From NCBI GenBank assembly GCA_947628675.1, contig CANRAR010000012.1, forward strand, positions 1 through 37,660: a DNA stretch of 37,660 nt, written 5' to 3'. The position numbers and the translations under genes were made by a program. Of the stretch, positions 1 to 5,953 are shown piece by piece; position 1 is the stretch's first letter, and the number at the start of each line of letters is the position of its first letter. The notes under the pieces are model-generated. The model searched no databases. It worked only from the letters and a program-made list of their open reading frames with translations, and was not told the origin of the DNA. The stretch is from an uncultured Clostridia bacterium (GTDB lineage Bacteria > Bacillota > Clostridia > Christensenellales > Borkfalkiaceae).

Positions 1-1272
1 CGCTTCTCCCGTAACAAGTATGAAACGGCTATCCACAAGAAAACTTTGCGCGACAACGGCGTGAAACTTCTCTCCGCTATGGAGAACATTCCCGACACGC
101 CCGAAGGTATCATACTCGAAAGTTTACTCGAAGGCATGAACCAATATTACAGCGCAGAACTCGCCCAAAAGGTACGCCGAGGCATGAAAGAAACCCGCTT
201 AAAGGGAAACTATCAAGGCGGTGGTATTCCATACGGCTATAAAATCGAGGGTAGGAAAATCGTCATTGACGAAGTGAAAGCCGAAATCGTCCGTTATATG
301 TACGCGGAGTATTCCAAAGGCGTATTCGTCAAGGACATCGTAAAAGCACTTGCCGCAAGGGGAGCGTTATACAAGGGCAGACCGTTTGCCTATAATACCG
401 TCTATGACATTCTGAAAAACGAAAAATATTCGGGCGTATATAAGCACGGCGACGAAGTAATCGAGAATATGTACCCGCGTATCATCGACCCCGAAATCTT
501 CCAAGCCGTAAGGCGTATCGTCAATGCAAACAAATTCGGAAAACGGAGCGTGAAAGTAGACTTCTTACTTCGTCATAAAGTGAAGTGCGGCTACTGTGGA
601 GAGAGTATCAACGCGGAGTGCGGAACGGCAAGGAACGGGAACAGGGTCTACTACTACAAATGCAACGGACGGAAAAAGCGGAAAAACGACTGCCAAAAAT
701 CGGTTATCCGAAAGGAGATCCTCGAAAGCATTATCCTCAATAGCGTTATCACCGAATTGAGCAAACCCGAAATCATGGAAACGATGATAAACGGACTACT
801 GAAAACGCAGGAGCGGCAAATCACCGAAAATAAGACTTTGGAACTTCTGCAAAAGGAACAACGGCAAATCGAAAACGCGCTGAATAATCTTGTGTCTGCC
901 ATTGAGCGCGGTATCACTTCCAAGACGACGGCAAAGCGGCTTCACGAACTCGAAGAAAGGCAAGAGGAATTGGAAAGGCAAATCATCATCGAACGGAGCA
1001 AGACCGTTACAAGGCTCTCCAAAGAGGATATACGCGCCTACTATGAAAAGGCTCTGACCCTCGAACCGCAAATGCTTGTAAACTATCTGATAAAGGAAAT
1101 CGTCCTATTCGACGACCGCATTGAAATTCACTTTAATAGCCCCATAAGAACAAGTCCTGACGACAGTCAGGGCTTTTCTTTCTACTCCAAACAGGTGGAA
1201 CTGCTTTCCAATATCTACTTCAATGCACCTGCAACGGTAAAAACAGTTGAGCTTGTCATGTATGTATCATGA
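1..1272 (+). CDS. Large serine recombinase, 5' end cut by window edge
   Basis: Site-specific DNA recombinase of the large serine (resolvase/invertase) family, which moves or excises integrated elements. The reading frame is open from base 1, so the N-terminal part with the catalytic serine lies outside the window; 423 residues are visible. The first residues read RFSRNKYE, matching the end of the resolvase catalytic domain, followed by the SAELAQKVRRGM segment at the start of the long linking helix. A Recombinase domain follows (the GGGIPYGY segment at about 219-242, then to about base 540), then a zinc beta-ribbon at about 583-680 with a CGYC pair and later Cys residues, then a coiled coil (about 790-1030). 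Base composition is lower in GC than the housekeeping genes downstream, in keeping with acquisition. Family assignment is firm; which element it belongs to cannot be told. Confidence 0.93.
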   Translation, partial: RFSRNKYETAIHKKTLRDNGVKLLSAMENIPDTPEGIILESLLEGMNQYYSAELAQKVRRGMKETRLKGNYQGGGIPYGYKIEGRKIVIDEVKAEIVRYMYAEYSKGVFVKDIVKALAARGALYKGRPFAYNTVYDILKNEKYSGVYKHGDEVIENMYPRIIDPEIFQAVRRIVNANKFGKRSVKVDFLLRHKVKCGYCGESINAECGTARNGNRVYYYKCNGRKKRKNDCQKSVIRKEILESIILNSVITELSKPEIMETMINGLLKTQERQITENKTLELLQKEQRQIENALNNLVSAIERGITSKTTAKRLHELEERQEELERQIIIERSKTVTRLSKEDIRAYYEKALTLEPQMLVNYLIKEIVLFDDRIEIHFNSPIRTSPDDSQGFSFYSKQVELLSNIYFNAPATVKTVELVMYVS

Positions 1273-1273
1273 C

Positions 1274-1445
1274 GGCGCGGCTATTTATTCCACGGTGCTC
1301 TTGACACGAGCCTCGCAGACGTGCGGTATTTATGGCAATGCGCCAAGTATCCCGCCCCTGCGGGGCTTTTTTCTTGCCTTTGGCAAATAGCCTACCGCAC
1401 GTCTTTCTCATGTCAAGAGCCTTTCGCGGCATAAACCGCCGCGCC
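1274..1445. repeat. Nested long imperfect inverted repeat with internal terminator
   Basis: Three matching blocks pair across a central loop: GGCGCGGC at 1274-1281 with GCCGCGCC at 1438-1445; a 14-base block at 1297-1310 (GCTCTTGACACGAG) with 1407-1420 (one mismatch); and a perfect 12-base block AGACGTGCGGTA at 1317-1328 with 1393-1404. The loop contains GCCCC-TGC-GGGGC followed by six T (1354-1372), which looks like an intrinsic terminator. It begins 2 bases after the recombinase stop. It could be an attachment region, a transfer origin, a structured RNA or the recombinase mRNA's 3' structure; the sequence alone does not decide. Confidence 0.7.
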
Positions 1446-1462
1446 TTCCAGACATAAAAATC

Positions 1463-1504
1463 AACCTAACCCAAACCATTCCTTCATGGTTCGAATTAGG
1501 TTGA
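1463..1504. repeat. Two-tier hairpin
   Basis: CAACCTAA (1463-1470) pairs with TTAGGTTG (1497-1504), and inside it AACCAT (1475-1480) pairs with ATGGTT (1487-1492). The result is a stem with an internal loop. It sits just upstream of the terminator at 1517 and might be part of the same transcript end. Confidence 0.55.
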
Positions 1505-1516
1505 GGTTGGTGCACC

Positions 1517-1549
1517 AAAAAAGAGACCCCTACTCGGGGTCTCTTTTTT
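1517..1549. terminator. Strong bidirectional intrinsic terminator
   Basis: A perfect 14-base stem (AAAAAAGAGACCCC at 1517-1530 with GGGGTCTCTTTTTT at 1536-1549) encloses a 5-base loop. The A-tract on one side and T-tract on the other allow it to stop transcription in both directions, insulating the recombinase element from the TfoX-like operon. Confidence 0.88.
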
Positions 1550-1562
1550 GGCGCCGCCTCTC

Positions 1563-1582
1563 GGGGTCGATTTCTCGACCCC
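1563..1582. repeat. 8-bp hairpin GGGGTCGA/TCGACCCC
   Basis: A perfect 8-base stem with a TTTC loop lies 13 bases after the terminator. No T-tract follows, so it is not a terminator by itself. It may belong to the folded region that continues to 1731. Confidence 0.5.
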
Positions 1583-1605
1583 GACCGCCCGCACTATTTT
1601 CGACT

Positions 1606-1731
1606 AAGGGCGGCACGAGCCGTAGGCGAAGTAGTTCCTTACGGCGTATGGGGTGCCTTTCTCGTGGTGCGCCGTAAGACGTACGAATCCCGCAAGGATT
1701 CGCCGCATTCATATATTGTTCGTCCGCCCTT
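1606..1731. repeat. Branched inverted-repeat element, possible MITE or structured RNA
   Basis: An outer stem AAGGGCGG (1606-1613) pairs with CCGCCCTT (1724-1731) and extends past one bulged base to ACGA/TCGT. Inside are two further hairpins: TTACGGCG (1639-1646) with CGCCGTAA (1670-1677), and CGAATCC (1684-1690) with GGATTCG (1696-1702). The arrangement is that of a three-way or four-way junction. It ends at the -35 element of the next promoter. No known RNA family was recognised. Confidence 0.6.
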
Positions 1732-1758
1732 GATTTCCGCGTCACCTTATGGTATAAT
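1730..1758 (+). promoter_or_regulatory. Sigma-A promoter for the TfoX-like gene
   Basis: TTGATT at 1730-1735 and TATAAT at 1753-1758 are separated by 17 bases. The start codon is at 1790 and is preceded by a good ribosome binding site (GCGGAGGAATT), giving a leader of about 25 bases. Confidence 0.8.
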
Positions 1759-1789
1759 CATTGCGTAATAGGAATTTCGCGGAGGAATT

Positions 1790-2107
1790 ATGCCGTCAAG
1801 CAAGGAATATCTGCATTTCATATTGGAGCAATTTTCGCCCTTAAAGGACGTCACCTACAAGCCCATGATGGGTGAATTTCTGATTTACTATCGCGGTAAA
1901 CTTGTCGGCGGGATCTATGACGATAGATTGCTCGTAAAACCCGTGAGATCCGCGATCGCTTATTTGCCCCATGCGGAGTATTCCCTGCCGTATAAGGGTG
2001 CTAAAGAAATGATCAATGTGGACAATGTGGACGATAAGGCTTTTTTGGCGGGGTTATTTGAGGCAATGTACGACGACCTGCCCATGCCGAAAACCCAAAA
2101 GCGCTGA
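1790..2107 (+). CDS. TfoX N-terminal domain protein
   Basis: A 105-residue single-domain protein of the TfoX/Sxy N-terminal family. In gammaproteobacteria Sxy/TfoX regulates competence; stand-alone N-domain proteins in Bacillota have no settled role. Recognisable features are the N-terminal helix, the PLKDVTYKPMMGEFLIYYRGKLVGGIYDD strand-turn segment (about residues 17-45, with the conserved MMGE/YYRGK pattern) and the LLVKP motif. The ATG start has a strong GGAGGA site 7 bases upstream and its own sigma-A promoter. It lacks the C-terminal TfoX domain, which is normal for the short form. GC content is lower than in the core genes further right, as for the next gene. Domain call is solid; function is not. 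Confidence 0.85.
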   Translation: MPSSKEYLHFILEQFSPLKDVTYKPMMGEFLIYYRGKLVGGIYDDRLLVKPVRSAIAYLPHAEYSLPYKGAKEMINVDNVDDKAFLAGLFEAMYDDLPMPKTQKR

Positions 2108-2127
2108 ATTTCAATTTGGCGGGGAAC

Positions 2128-2538
2128 ATGGTGAACAAAATAAAACAATTATTGATTGTTTTGACAATTTGCATTATACTTGCGGGATCGGCCGTTTTGC
2201 TATATCTTCTCGACCCGGCTTTTATCCCCGACGCATATCGAGTTGCGTCAATGGTAGTTGTCGTTTCCTGGGCGTTTTTTGTTGTTCCTTCTATTCTTTT
2301 TGGTGTGCAATTGGCAATAAAATATTTCGCAGGCAAATCTCCCGAGCATTCTTTCAGGGACGGAGTACGCATCGGCGTCATTGTGGGCTTCGGCGGGATG
2401 CTTGTATTGAGTCTGCTCGTCTCCCCCGTAATGGGAATATTGTGGTATGGATATACCGTCAAAACCATTGTCTTATCGAAAAAGAATAAAAGTCAAAATT
2501 CGGACAACTCGGATGAAAACGATATGTTCGGGCCTTAA
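2128..2538 (+). CDS. Small membrane protein, unknown function
   Basis: A hydrophobic protein of about 136 residues that I do not recognise. It shows three predicted membrane segments: one near the N terminus (LLIVLTICIILAGSAVLLYL), one around residues 40-62 (ASMVVVVSWAFFVVPSILFGV) and one around residues 83-105 (VGFGGMLVLSLLVSPVMGIL). It ends with a polar tail rich in Ser, Asn and Asp. Start choice is uncertain: ATG at 2128 is close to GGCGGGG, GTG at 2131 has better spacing to that site, and an in-frame TTG at 2116 is also possible. It follows the TfoX-like gene by about 20 bases and is probably co-transcribed with it. Composition is lower in GC than the core genome genes that follow. Confidence 0.65.
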   Translation: MVNKIKQLLIVLTICIILAGSAVLLYLLDPAFIPDAYRVASMVVVVSWAFFVVPSILFGVQLAIKYFAGKSPEHSFRDGVRIGVIVGFGGMLVLSLLVSPVMGILWYGYTVKTIVLSKKNKSQNSDNSDENDMFGP

Positions 2539-2577
2539 AAGAACGCGAAACAAAAGATAAATTTTACGGAGAACACC

Positions 2578-2991
2578 ATGGATAAATCGCAGATTTTTCA
2601 ATTTATAGCCGAGCAAAAGACGGCGTTTCTCGCCTCGGTGAACGAAGAGGGCTACCCCGTGATCCGCGCCATGCTCGCCCCGCGCAAGATCGACGGCAAC
2701 GACCTTTACTTCACCACCAACACCTCGTCCAAGAAGATCAAGCAGTTTTCGGCGAACAACAAGGCTTGCGTCTATTTCTACAAGCGCGGGAAATTCAAGT
2801 ATCAGGGCGTTGCGATCATCGGCGAAGTGCAGGTCTGCACCGGCCAGCCGACCAAGGACGAGATCTGGCGGTTCGGCGACAAGATGTTCTATAAGCAGGG
2901 CGTCACCGATCCCGACTATTGCGTATTGAAATTCAAAGGCATCTCCGCCGAATATTACTGCGATTTCAAGACGGAGAAGGTGGAGTTGTAA
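2578..2991 (+). CDS. Pyridoxamine 5'-phosphate oxidase-like flavin-binding protein
   Basis: A 137-residue protein of the PNPOx-like split-barrel family, which usually binds FMN or a related cofactor as a dimer. Visible family features are the N-terminal helix, FLASVNEEGYPVIRAM (about residues 18-33, the first barrel strands), LYFTTNTSSKKIKQFSANNKACVYF (about 43-67, the cofactor-binding segment) and the GVAIIGEVQV strand. It resembles the small general-stress/PNPOx-related proteins common in Clostridia rather than true PdxH, which is longer. The ATG follows ACGGAGAACACC, a good binding site. It is followed by an intrinsic terminator at 3066, so it closes a transcription unit. The substrate is unknown. 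Confidence 0.85.
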   Translation: MDKSQIFQFIAEQKTAFLASVNEEGYPVIRAMLAPRKIDGNDLYFTTNTSSKKIKQFSANNKACVYFYKRGKFKYQGVAIIGEVQVCTGQPTKDEIWRFGDKMFYKQGVTDPDYCVLKFKGISAEYYCDFKTEKVEL

Positions 2992-3062
2992 ATTTTCATA
3001 AGAACATCGAAGGATAACTTCCGTCTCGCAGCACAAAAAAGGCAGTAATTCCGCCACCAAAC

Positions 3063-3117
3063 TTCGGCATATTCCGACGGGATATGCCTTTTTTCGTGCC
3101 GTTTGAGCCCTTATAAT
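3063..3117 (+). promoter_or_regulatory. Candidate spoIIG promoter with a Spo0A-like box
   Basis: TATAAT at 3112-3117 lies 22 bases before the spoIIGA start codon, but no good -35 is found 17 bases upstream. A TTCGGCA at 3063-3069 matches the reverse of the TGNCGAA Spo0A box. In Bacillus subtilis the spoIIG promoter is a Spo0A-activated sigma-A promoter with poor -35 placement, so this arrangement is plausible. It rests on one heptamer and on context. Confidence 0.4.
3066..3094 (+). terminator. Intrinsic terminator after the PNPOx-like gene
   Basis: GGCATAT (3066-3072) pairs with ATATGCC (3082-3088), followed by six T. It separates the flavin protein gene from the sporulation cluster. Confidence 0.75.
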
Positions 3118-3138
3118 ACCTTCCACGGAGAAGGGGAT

Positions 3139-4011
3139 ATGACCGTATATGCCGAGTATGCTTTTTTGGAAAATTTCTTGCTCGACGCGGAACTTCTGTA
3201 TCTCGCGCTGAAATGCGCCCGCGGGCGGGTGCGGGTGTGGCAACTTCTGCTTGCGGCGGCGGTCGGCGCGGGGGAGGCGCTCGTCTTTCCGCTCCTGCCG
3301 CTCCCCGTATGGGCGGCGTATTTTGTGAAGTTTTTGGGCGGTGCGCTCATTGCCGTCCTTGCCGTCTCCAAGGGCACGAAAAAGACCTATCTCGTCGTCG
3401 TTGCCGCGTTCTTTCTCATGACGTTCGCGCTCGGTGGGCTCCTCACGGCGGCTTATTCCTTCTTCAATGTGCCCTACGCGGAGGGGAGCGGCTATCTCGT
3501 GGAACAAGCGCCCGTCGGGCTCGTCTTGGGGCTTGCGGGTCTCTTCGGCATCCTCGTCGCCGTGTGCGCCAAGCGGTTCTACCGCTACCGATGCGAAAAG
3601 CGCGCCATCTTTCCGTGCAAACTCACGGCGGGGGGAAGGACGGTGCACTGGAAAGGCTTTGCGGACAGCGGAAACCTTCTCACCTTCCGCGGCGAGCCCG
3701 TCTGCGTCGCCTCGGCGGCCGCCATCTTTGCGCTCTTCGGCGCGCATCCCAAGGAAGAGGGGCGCATCCGCGTGGGCACGGTGAGCGGCGGGCGGGAGTC
3801 TCCCGTGTTCCTCTGTGAAACGCTGGAAATCGGCGGAAAAACGGCATATGGGGTGTACTTAACGCTCGGGGAAGTGCAATCGAAGGAATATTCGCTCATA
3901 TTACATAGCGCGCTAATGGAGGGGGATTATGAAGCTTTTGAGCATTCTGAAAATTTGGCTGAACCGCATACGGGGCAGCGAAAACGTCGTCCACTATCTC
4001 TGCGGAAGTGA
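3139..4011 (+). CDS. spoIIGA: SpoIIGA, pro-sigma-E processing aspartic protease
   Basis: Membrane-embedded aspartic protease that removes the pro-sequence of SigE in the mother cell after asymmetric division. The N-terminal half (about residues 1-150) carries five hydrophobic membrane segments. The C-terminal half holds the protease domain with the catalytic motif FADSGN (about residue 175), corresponding to the D-(S/T)-G-N of the family, and the late strand YSLILH. The ATG at 3139 is chosen because AAGGGG sits just before it; an upstream in-frame start at 3103 has no site. The reading frame runs 83 bases into sigE, longer than usual, ending in a basic tail that looks like read-through rather than conserved protein. 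Order spoIIGA-sigE-sigG is the classical one. Confidence 0.92.
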   Translation: MTVYAEYAFLENFLLDAELLYLALKCARGRVRVWQLLLAAAVGAGEALVFPLLPLPVWAAYFVKFLGGALIAVLAVSKGTKKTYLVVVAAFFLMTFALGGLLTAAYSFFNVPYAEGSGYLVEQAPVGLVLGLAGLFGILVAVCAKRFYRYRCEKRAIFPCKLTAGGRTVHWKGFADSGNLLTFRGEPVCVASAAAIFALFGAHPKEEGRIRVGTVSGGRESPVFLCETLEIGGKTAYGVYLTLGEVQSKEYSLILHSALMEGDYEAFEHSENLAEPHTGQRKRRPLSLRK

Positions 4012-4639
4012 GGCGTTGCCGCTTCCTCTCTCCGCTGAGGAGGAGGGAGAGATGCTCCGCAAGATGGAGGAGGGTGAGGAGGTGGAAGCCGTCAAGGCCG
4101 CCCTCATCGAGCACAACCTGCGCCTCGTGGTGTACATCTCGCACAAGTTCGAGAATACGGGCGTAGATAGCGACGACCTCATCTCCATCGGCACCATCGG
4201 GCTCATCAAGGCGGTGAGTTCCTTCCGCACGGACAAAAACATCAAACTTGCGACCTACGCCTCGCGGTGCATTGAGAACGAAATTCTGATGTATCTCAGG
4301 CGCACGGTGAAGTTGAAGAGCGAAATTTCCTTCGACGAGCCCCTCAACACCGACTTCGAGGGCAACGAACTGCTGCTTTCCGACGTGCTTGGCACCGACA
4401 GCGAAACGGTCTACGGCGGCGTGGAGGCAAACGTCGAGAAGGAACTTTTGAAAGAGGCATTAAAAAAACTGCCCGAGCGCGAGCAGAAGATCATGTTCAT
4501 GCGCTTCGGGCTGGGTGGCAGGGAGGAGATGACGCAGAAGGACGTCGCCGACCGCCTCGGCATCTCACAAAGTTACATATCCCGCCTCGAAAAGAAAATC
4601 ATCGAGCGGCTCAAACGGGAGATCTCCAAACTCGTATAA
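3929..4639 (+). CDS. sigE: RNA polymerase sporulation sigma factor SigE (pro-form)
   Basis: Mother-cell-specific sigma factor of 236 residues. The first 25-30 residues form the membrane-associated pro-sequence, followed by [17 protein letters not shown], which matches the region around the SpoIIGA cleavage site in known pro-SigE proteins. Core binding ([15 protein letters not shown], about 75-89), -10 recognition ([20 protein letters not shown], about 101-120) and the region 4.2 helix-turn-helix ([20 protein letters not shown], about 201-220) are all intact. The start at 3929 is preceded by GGAGGGGG. Translation starts inside spoIIGA, suggesting translational coupling. Its protease is encoded immediately upstream. 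Confidence 0.97.
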   Translation: MKLLSILKIWLNRIRGSENVVHYLCGSEALPLPLSAEEEGEMLRKMEEGEEVEAVKAALIEHNLRLVVYISHKFENTGVDSDDLISIGTIGLIKAVSSFRTDKNIKLATYASRCIENEILMYLRRTVKLKSEISFDEPLNTDFEGNELLLSDVLGTDSETVYGGVEANVEKELLKEALKKLPEREQKIMFMRFGLGGREEMTQKDVADRLGISQSYISRLEKKIIERLKREISKLV

Positions 4640-4708
4640 TTTGCCCCACGGTTGCGCACACTGCTGTTCCGCAGACTACATAGTTTTGGCTATGGCGGAG
4701 GAAACAGT

Positions 4709-5479
4709 ATGCTCAACAAAGTCAACATTTGCGGCGTAGATACCGCGGGGCTCCCCAAACTCACGGCAAAGGAGAACGAGGAGCTGATGGCACGGCTGAA
4801 AGCGGGGGATAGGGAGGCGCGCGACAAGTTCATCGTGGGCAATATGCGGCTCGTCCTCTCCCTCGTCAAGCGGTTTTGGGCGAAGAACGCCAACGCGGAC
4901 GACGTATTTCAGGCGGGTTGCGTGGGGCTCATCAAGGCCATCGACAACTTCAACCTCGATTTCAACGTGAAGTTCTCCACCTACGCGGTGCCCATGATCC
5001 TCGGCGAGATCAAGCGGTACTTGCGCGACGGAAACAGCCTGCGCGTCTCGCGCTCCATCCGCGATACGGCGTACCGCATTCTGAAGGTGCGCGAGGGGCT
5101 CGAGGAGCGCGACGAGGAGGCAACCATCGAACGCATCGCCGCCGAAATGCAGGTCAAGGAGCGGGAAGTCGTGTACGCGCTCGACGCCATCTCCGACCCC
5201 GTTTCGCTCTACGACCCCGTCTACAACAAGTCGGGTGACACCCTGCAACTCGTCGATCAGCTCTACGACGAGAAGCAGAGCGAGACCATCTGGACGGAGC
5301 GGGTCGCCCTCCGCGAGGCCATCGACCGCCTCGCCGACCGCGAGAAGAAAATTCTGATGCTCCGTTACTACGAGGGCAAGACGCAGACGGAGATCTCGGC
5401 GGAGGTGGGCATCTCACAGGCGCAGGTCTCTCGCCTCGAAAAGAACGCGCTCGGCGCCATCCGCAAGGAGATTTCCTGA
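4709..5479 (+). CDS. sigG: RNA polymerase sporulation sigma factor SigG
   Basis: Forespore-specific late sigma factor, 256 residues. It starts MLNKVNICGVDTAGLPKL, which carries the KV-ICGVDT signature of SigG, and has the region 2 motifs FSTYAVPMILGEIKRYLRDG and a region 4.2 helix-turn-helix TQTEISAEVGISQAQVSRLE near the C terminus. The ATG at 4709 follows GGCGGAGG with normal spacing; an upstream in-frame GTG-type start at 4652 has neither conservation nor a site. It lies 69 bases after sigE; as in other endospore formers it can be read from the spoIIG promoter and probably from its own forespore promoter, but I could not pick out a convincing SigF/SigG promoter in the gap. Confidence 0.97.
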   Translation: MLNKVNICGVDTAGLPKLTAKENEELMARLKAGDREARDKFIVGNMRLVLSLVKRFWAKNANADDVFQAGCVGLIKAIDNFNLDFNVKFSTYAVPMILGEIKRYLRDGNSLRVSRSIRDTAYRILKVREGLEERDEEATIERIAAEMQVKEREVVYALDAISDPVSLYDPVYNKSGDTLQLVDQLYDEKQSETIWTERVALREAIDRLADREKKILMLRYYEGKTQTEISAEVGISQAQVSRLEKNALGAIRKEIS

Positions 5480-5512
5480 AACTTTCGTATGCCACCCGCA
5501 TAGAATAGATGT

Positions 5513-5875
5513 GTGGAAACGAGCTATGGCGAACTGAAGAGAATGGAGGCGGTCAACCTCGCGGACGGGAAGCGGCTCGGCAGGGTTTGCGACGTCGTGT
5601 TCACCTTCCCCGAGGGGAAAGTACAGGGGATCGTCGTGCCCGGCGGGAAGGGCTTCCGCTGGGGGAAGGCCGACCTCTTCATCGACCTTCGCTGTGTGCG
5701 GAAGGTGGGTGTGGACGTGGTGCTCGTGGATATCAAGGCCGCGCCCAAGCCCGAAAAGAAGAAGGGGAAGTGGGAGGATAACTACCCGCCGCCTCCACCG
5801 CCCCCGCAAGGGGGCGGTGCGCCGCCTCTCTTCCGCGGCAACGGCGAACGGCGCGATTACGGGGAATATGAATAG
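5513..5875 (+). CDS. YlmC/YmxH family PRC-barrel sporulation protein
   Basis: A 120-residue protein with an N-terminal PRC-barrel of the YlmC/YmxH family, typically located next to sigG or among late sporulation genes in Clostridia. The diagnostic part is ELKRMEAVNLADGKRLGRV (about residues 7-25) followed by VCDVVFTFPEGKVQGIVVP. After the barrel comes a low-complexity tail with a run of seven prolines and a Gly-rich stretch, not part of the family core. The GTG at 5513 is the earliest possible start since a stop is just upstream; no good ribosome binding site is visible. Its role in sporulation is not well defined in any organism. A bidirectional terminator begins right at its stop codon. Confidence 0.85.
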   Translation: METSYGELKRMEAVNLADGKRLGRVCDVVFTFPEGKVQGIVVPGGKGFRWGKADLFIDLRCVRKVGVDVVLVDIKAAPKPEKKKGKWEDNYPPPPPPPQGGGAPPLFRGNGERRDYGEYE

Positions 5876-5913
5876 AAAAAACGGCTTGAACGGTGAATTT
5901 CAAGTCGTTTTTT
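5876..5913. terminator. Bidirectional intrinsic terminator between convergent genes
   Basis: AAAAAACGGCTTGAA (5876-5890) pairs with TTCAAGTCGTTTTTT (5899-5913), with one G-T wobble. The A and T tracts on both sides serve the plus-strand ylmC-type gene and the minus-strand DnaD-like gene, which converge here. Confidence 0.85.
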
Positions 5914-5953
5914 GCGTTTTGCGAAGTACTATGCGTGACATAATAGCCGTATT

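Larger units (their letters stand above)
1273..1789. other. Gene-free segment rich in inverted repeats
   Basis: No credible gene lies between the recombinase and the TfoX-like gene. The segment holds, in order: a nested long inverted repeat (1274-1445), a 42-base hairpin (1463-1504), a strong bidirectional terminator (1517-1549), a short hairpin (1563-1582), a branched inverted-repeat element (1606-1731) and a sigma-A promoter (1730-1758). Such density is typical of the end of a mobile element or of structured non-coding RNA. An attachment site for the recombinase could lie here, but none can be identified without a sister genome. Confidence 0.7.

Noticed and set aside
1486-1677. Small plus-strand frame in the gene-free segment
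   Set aside because: It runs through the terminator and hairpins; Arg/Ser-rich and without a binding site.
2473-3747. Minus-strand open frame of 424 codons
   Set aside because: It spans two intergenic regions with promoter and terminator and runs opposite two real genes.
4634-4663. Possible SigF/SigG promoter before sigG
   Set aside because: GTATA near 4634 is not followed at the right distance by a CATnnTA box, and the TATAAT there has no -35.
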